Below are positions 4,129-7,117 of a DNA stretch of 7,117 nucleotides, one piece after another. How positions within the stretch are numbered: the stretch's first letter is position 1; each line of letters starts with the position of its first letter. Source of the DNA: an uncultured Lachnospiraceae bacterium. GTDB taxonomy: Bacteria > Bacillota > Clostridia > Lachnospirales > Lachnospiraceae. Made by a program: the position numbers and the translations under genes. Location: the NCBI GenBank assembly GCA_905236275.1, contig CAJOPI010000014.1:1-7117 (forward strand). The letters are read 5' to 3'. Under the pieces are notes generated by a model, which was given only the letters and a program-made list of their open reading frames with translations, was not told where the DNA came from and made no database searches.

Positions 4129-6272
4129 GTATTATAGGCAACGAAGAATACCATTACGCTTCTGGGAGCGATCTTCACGCGGCCGCGTACAGCTCCCTTT
4201 CCTTTTATCACCGACTCTTCCCTGAAAGTATCCACCGCGCAGAACCATTCAAGCTGTGAATTGTGCGGTATCTCCGGAAGGCCGAAGCTGAGTTCTTCCC
4301 AATAGGTATTGACTGCGACATAGACAACGTCATCGCCCTTGCCATTCTTCTTTCTTCCCGCAAACATAACCCCGACATAATGCGAACTGTCGCTGTAATC
4401 AGGCTTCCAGGGCTCCACTCCATGTGCGGAAAGCTCGGGGAATCCGAGCGAGCATCCCTCCGAAGGACTTCTGAGCACGCGGTGCTTGTTGCGGAAGTGA
4501 ATCATGTATTTAACAAAATCATGCAGGGCTCGGTTAGTCCTCAGATCGCGCCAGCGAAGCCATGCAAGATAATTATCCTGGCAGTAGGCATTATTGTTGC
4601 CGCTCTGGGAATTGCCGAATTCATCACCCATAAAGAACATCGGCGTGCCGCGGCTTGTAAGCAGTACCACGAAAGCATTTTTAACCATGCGGGCTCTGAG
4701 TGCCTTTATCTCGGGATCGGTAGTCTCCCCCTCGAAACCGCAGTTCCAACTTAAATTGTCATTGGCACCGTCGGTATTGTTCCAGTTGTTGTCCTCATTG
4801 TGTTTTTCATTATAGGTATAGAGGTCATGCAGGGTAAAACCGTCGTGACAGGTTAAAAAATTTACACTTGCGTGATAGCCCCTCTTCTCCGGCTCATAAA
4901 TATCACGTGAACCCATCATCCTCTGTACTGCCGCTCCTGCCTTTCCGTTATCGCCCTTCAGGAACGCCCTCATATCATCCCTGAATCTGCCGTTCCACTC
5001 CGACCAGCGCGTCCATGACGGGAAGTTACCCACCTGATAGAGTCCGCCTGCATCCCACGCCTCGGCAATGAGCTTTGTCCGTCCGAGCAACGGGTCAAAG
5101 GCTACATTCTGAAGAAGCGGAGGCTTATCCATTGGGCTTCCGTCCTCGTTTCGTCCGAGAATCGTCGCAAGATCGAATCGGAAGCCGTCTATATGATAAT
5201 TGGTCACCCAATAACGCAGACAGTCCAGTATAAGCTGCTGTACTATCGGATGGTTACAGTTCAGCGTATTTCCGCATCCGCTGAAATTATAATAATAGCC
5301 CTCCGGTGTAAGCATATAGTAAATATTGTTATCCAGTCCCTTGAAGCTGAAGAAAGGCCCGTCCTCATTACCCTCGGCTGTATGGTTGAAAACAACATCT
5401 AAGATGACTTCTATATTGTTTTCATGGAAAATGCGCACCATTTCCTTTAATTCGGTGCCTTCCTGATGCTCTTCCTTAACGGAGCTGTAGCTCGTATTCG
5501 GAGCAAAGAAGCCTACAGTATTATAGCCCCAGTAGTCCATGAGCTCGCGCCCGTAGTAGTCACGCCTTCCCAACATTTCATCAAATTCAAAGATGGGCAT
5601 CATTTCTATTGCATTTATGCCTAAATCCTTAAGATATGGCAGCTTCTCCAAAACTCCGGCAAAGGTTCCGTTATGGATAACCCCCGACAGGGGATCTTTT
5701 GTGAAGCCCCTTACATGGAGCTCATAAATTACAAGATCCTCCATGGAATGGTTCGGCTGCTGCGAATTTCCCCAATCAAAGTTATTCTTTACGACTCTTG
5801 CCTTGTAAACACCCTGATGCCTCGTTCCCCAGACACTCTGTCCGGTAATGGCACGCGCATAAGGATCAAGGATGATCTTTGTCTTATCAAAAATCTGTCC
5901 TTTTTTCAGATTATAAGGTCCGTCAACCTTATAGGCATATTCTATTTCTTCAATGTCAAGTCCGAAAACTATCATCGACCAGACATTTCCTATTCTGTAA
6001 TTCTGTGGAAATTTAAGATCCGCAAACGGGTTTTCCTCTCCGGGGCGGAAGAGAAGCAGCTCTACAGAGGTTGCCTGATTGGAATGGAGCGTAAAATTAA
6101 CGCCTACAGGGATAGCCGTAGCTCCATTGATCTCATAAAAGCCCGGACGCACATCATAACCGCTGATATTGTCAAGTGCCTGCATGTGAAGTTTTCGGTC
6201 ATTAAGCGCCTCGACCCTCACCATATGAGAGATATCAGACGCCTTAAATACATCCGCGTTCGATATTGACAT
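4125..6272 (-). CDS. glgX: Glycogen debranching enzyme GlgX / isoamylase-type GH13
   Basis: A 715-residue cytoplasmic enzyme that hydrolyses alpha-1,6 branches of glycogen or limit dextrins, working with glycogen phosphorylase. Residues about 43-145 form a CBM48-type N-terminal domain (from RPGFYEINGATAIPVGVNF onward), followed by the YELHVRGFTKD entry to the GH13 barrel (183-193). The four conserved amylase regions are present: DVVFNH (292-297), GFRFD with nucleophile D367, IAEAWD with acid/base E404, and TCHDG with transition-state stabiliser D477. The GDEFG block (549-553) and NNAYCQDN (560-567) are typical of the GlgX/isoamylase group. About 115 C-terminal residues form the usual beta domain. 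No signal peptide is seen, so it acts on internal glycogen. AAGGGGG at 6279-6285 lies 6 bases before the ATG. No other glycogen gene is in the window. The 30-40 residues before CBM48 form an extra N-terminal segment; TreX/isoamylase specificity cannot be separated from GlgX by eye. Confidence 0.95.
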   Translation of the reverse strand: MSISNADVFKASDISHMVRVEALNDRKLHMQALDNISGYDVRPGFYEINGATAIPVGVNFTLHSNQATSVELLLFRPGEENPFADLKFPQNYRIGNVWSMIVFGLDIEEIEYAYKVDGPYNLKKGQIFDKTKIILDPYARAITGQSVWGTRHQGVYKARVVKNNFDWGNSQQPNHSMEDLVIYELHVRGFTKDPLSGVIHNGTFAGVLEKLPYLKDLGINAIEMMPIFEFDEMLGRRDYYGRELMDYWGYNTVGFFAPNTSYSSVKEEHQEGTELKEMVRIFHENNIEVILDVVFNHTAEGNEDGPFFSFKGLDNNIYYMLTPEGYYYNFSGCGNTLNCNHPIVQQLILDCLRYWVTNYHIDGFRFDLATILGRNEDGSPMDKPPLLQNVAFDPLLGRTKLIAEAWDAGGLYQVGNFPSWTRWSEWNGRFRDDMRAFLKGDNGKAGAAVQRMMGSRDIYEPEKRGYHASVNFLTCHDGFTLHDLYTYNEKHNEDNNWNNTDGANDNLSWNCGFEGETTDPEIKALRARMVKNAFVVLLTSRGTPMFFMGDEFGNSQSGNNNAYCQDNYLAWLRWRDLRTNRALHDFVKYMIHFRNKHRVLRSPSEGCSLGFPELSAHGVEPWKPDYSDSSHYVGVMFAGRKKNGKGDDVVYVAVNTYWEELSFGLPEIPHNSQLEWFCAVDTFREESVIKGKGAVRGRVKIAPRSVMVFFVAYNT
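4164..4206 (+). terminator. Candidate terminator for nth, inside the glgX coding region
   Basis: Arms GGGAGC (4164-4169) and GCTCCC (4192-4197) are exact complements and are followed on the plus strand by TTTCCTTTT. The 22-base loop contains the palindrome CGCGGCCGCG (4178-4187), which could form an inner stem. It lies 45 bases past the nth stop, antisense to the last codons of glgX. The stem is short, the loop long and the T-run interrupted, so this is tentative. Confidence 0.3.
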
Positions 6273-6367
6273 AGTCTTCCCCCTTAGAACCTGCTGATTT
6301 TCAGTTTTAGATGATAATACAATTATATTTTATAACTCTTTATTAAAATTTACAATCAAATAATTAC

Positions 6368-6396
6368 TTGAATTTTATTAAGAACAATAGTATTGT
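6368..6396 (+). promoter_or_regulatory. Candidate promoter for the DHH phosphoesterase gene
   Basis: TTGAAT (6368-6373) and TATTGT (6391-6396) are 17 bases apart, each matching four of six consensus bases. A perfect TATAAT also occurs at 6440-6445, but its best -35, TTGATT (6414-6419), is 20 bases away, and a start from it would cut off the ribosome binding site at 6448-6452. The upstream pair is therefore preferred. Confidence 0.35.
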
Positions 6397-6411
6397 ATTA
6401 TTATTAATACA
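6394..6411. repeat. Perfect 7-bp-arm AT palindrome, possible operator
   Basis: TGTATTA (6394-6400) and TAATACA (6405-6411) are exact reverse complements around TTAT. The site overlaps the end of the candidate -10 box of the DHH gene, and its 18-base symmetric form is that of a repressor operator. In such AT-rich DNA short palindromes also arise by chance, and no matching second copy was seen in the window. Confidence 0.4.
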
Positions 6412-6463
6412 TTTTGATTTTTAGAATGAGGTGCTTTTTTATAATACAGGAGCAGACGGAAGT

Positions 6464-7117
6464 ATGATACTTGACGACATAGCAGCTCACAACTGCATAA
6501 CGATACAATGCCATGACAATCCCGATGCAGATGCCATCGCTTCGGGCTACGGGCTTTATCTCTACTTTTCATCCCTACCGAATAAGCGCGTCAAGCTGAT
6601 TTATTCAGGGCGGGAGCATATACGCAAGCGGAATTTCCTCACAATGATCGAGAAGCTTGACATTCCGATCATTTATGTTAATGACCTTTACCGTCCCGAG
6701 GGAATCCTCGTTACCGTTGACTGCCAGTACGGAAGCGGAAATGTTACCCGCCTCCTTGCCAACGAGCTGGCTGTCATAGACCATCACCAGCCCGGAAGTA
6801 TCGAAGAGGGCGCATTGACGGATATCCGTCCCGAGTTCGGAAGCTGTTCCACCATTGTCTGGACGCTTCTTCTGGAAAAGCATTTTCCCGTAGAACTCTA
6901 CAAAAATCTCCAGACCGCGCTCTATTACGGTCTCTATACCGACACGACCTCGTTCTACGAGATGTACAACCCGATTGACCGGGATATGCAGGATTCCCTG
7001 CATCCCGACTTCGACCTTATAAAGCACATGAACAACTCTATCCTATCCTCCAAAGAGCTGGGAATAGCGGGACTTGCGCTGATAAGGGCGATAATCAACG
7101 AGAAACAGCATTTTGCG
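6464..7117 (+). CDS. DHH-family phosphoesterase (NrnA/RecJ-like), N-terminal part
   Basis: The first 218 codons of a gene that runs off the right edge. All four DHH-domain metal-binding motifs are visible: CHDNPDADAIASG (16-28; H17, D21, D23), VTVDCQ (83-88; D86), IDHHQ (105-109) and YYGLYTDTTSF (154-164; D160). The block FGSCST (125-130) is also typical. These proteins use two manganese ions to hydrolyse phosphoesters such as short oligoribonucleotides (nanoRNA), pAp or cyclic dinucleotide products. Motif I reads 'HDNPDADA', unlike the 'H..PDGD' commonest in NrnA, so the substrate is left open. The C-terminal DHHA1 domain is beyond the window. The start at 6464 has AGGAG at 6448-6452, 11 bases away. 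An in-frame GTG at 6431 would add 11 residues but has no proper ribosome binding site. The gene is divergent from glgX. Confidence 0.92.
   Translation, partial: MILDDIAAHNCITIQCHDNPDADAIASGYGLYLYFSSLPNKRVKLIYSGREHIRKRNFLTMIEKLDIPIIYVNDLYRPEGILVTVDCQYGSGNVTRLLANELAVIDHHQPGSIEEGALTDIRPEFGSCSTIVWTLLLEKHFPVELYKNLQTALYYGLYTDTTSFYEMYNPIDRDMQDSLHPDFDLIKHMNNSILSSKELGIAGLALIRAIINEKQHFA

Larger units (their letters stand above)
6273..6463. other. AT-rich divergent intergenic region between glgX and the DHH gene
   Basis: These 191 bases are markedly AT-rich compared with the flanking genes and must hold promoters for both directions. Leftward, TATAAT (6322-6327) and TATAAA (6329-6334) are seen on the minus strand, but only a weak -35, TTGATT at 6354-6359, lies 19 bases from the latter. 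Rightward candidates are listed separately. No RNA gene or riboswitch fold is evident. Confidence 0.6.

Noticed and set aside
4178..4187. CGCGGCCGCG palindrome in glgX as a protein-binding site
   Set aside because: It falls in coding sequence for Arg-Gly-Arg type codons and is better explained as codon use, or as the inner loop of the candidate terminator.
4263..4754. A 163-codon plus-strand frame opposite the glgX C-terminal part
   Set aside because: Antisense shadow of glgX codons; the protein has no coherent motif and a real gene occupies the opposite strand.
5673..6269. A 198-codon open frame on the plus strand opposite glgX
   Set aside because: It lies fully antisense to a well-supported GH13 gene with all catalytic motifs; its translation shows no recognisable domain and no ribosome binding site was noted.
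6605..7027. A 140-codon minus-strand frame opposite the DHH gene
   Set aside because: The plus strand carries all four DHH motifs in one frame through the window end; the minus-strand frame is a shadow.

Overview
This window looks like chromosome from a low-to-mid GC Gram-positive anaerobe of the Clostridia, most likely a Lachnospiraceae member. The reasons are the strong AGGAGG-type ribosome binding sites, the sigma-A style promoter boxes, a secreted VanW protein, a Clostridia-type isoamylase/GlgX, and the general style of the proteins. The genus assignment is inference. There is no sign of phage, transposon, CRISPR, rRNA or tRNA, and no gene-free stretch above 300 bases.

Left part (1-2892, minus strand): a compact probable operon. 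Reading leftward from a strong promoter at 2864-2892, it encodes a 34-residue single-pass membrane peptide (2718-2822), a secreted VanW-domain protein (1090-2661), a PurM/HypE-like AIR-synthase-fold protein (86-1072), and the first 22 codons of a probable Lrp/AsnC-type regulator (1-68). The last three are separated by only about 17 bases each, so co-translation is likely. The PurM-like gene carries a perfect 10-bp hairpin in its coding sequence.

Middle (2871-4119, plus strand): a two-gene unit. A membrane-anchored TPR-like protein of unknown role overlaps the start of nth, the iron-sulfur endonuclease III of base excision repair, by 29 bases. The promoter of the leftward operon lies inside the first codons of the TPR-like gene, so the two units are tightly divergent.

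Right part: glgX, a glycogen debranching enzyme (4125-6272, minus strand), converges on nth with only 5 bases between the stop codons. Both stop codons lie in a tandem 9-bp repeat. A 191-base AT-rich region separates glgX from a divergent, truncated DHH-family phosphoesterase gene (6464-7117, plus strand), which runs off the window.

Overall this is mostly housekeeping: DNA repair, glycogen turnover, nucleotide or phosphoester hydrolysis, and envelope-related functions. I did not find a convincing new multi-gene system. The points most worth a second look are the unannotated membrane micropeptide heading the VanW operon, the PurM-like protein that lacks the HypE C-terminal cysteine, the strong intragenic hairpin, and the promoter embedded in a divergent coding sequence.
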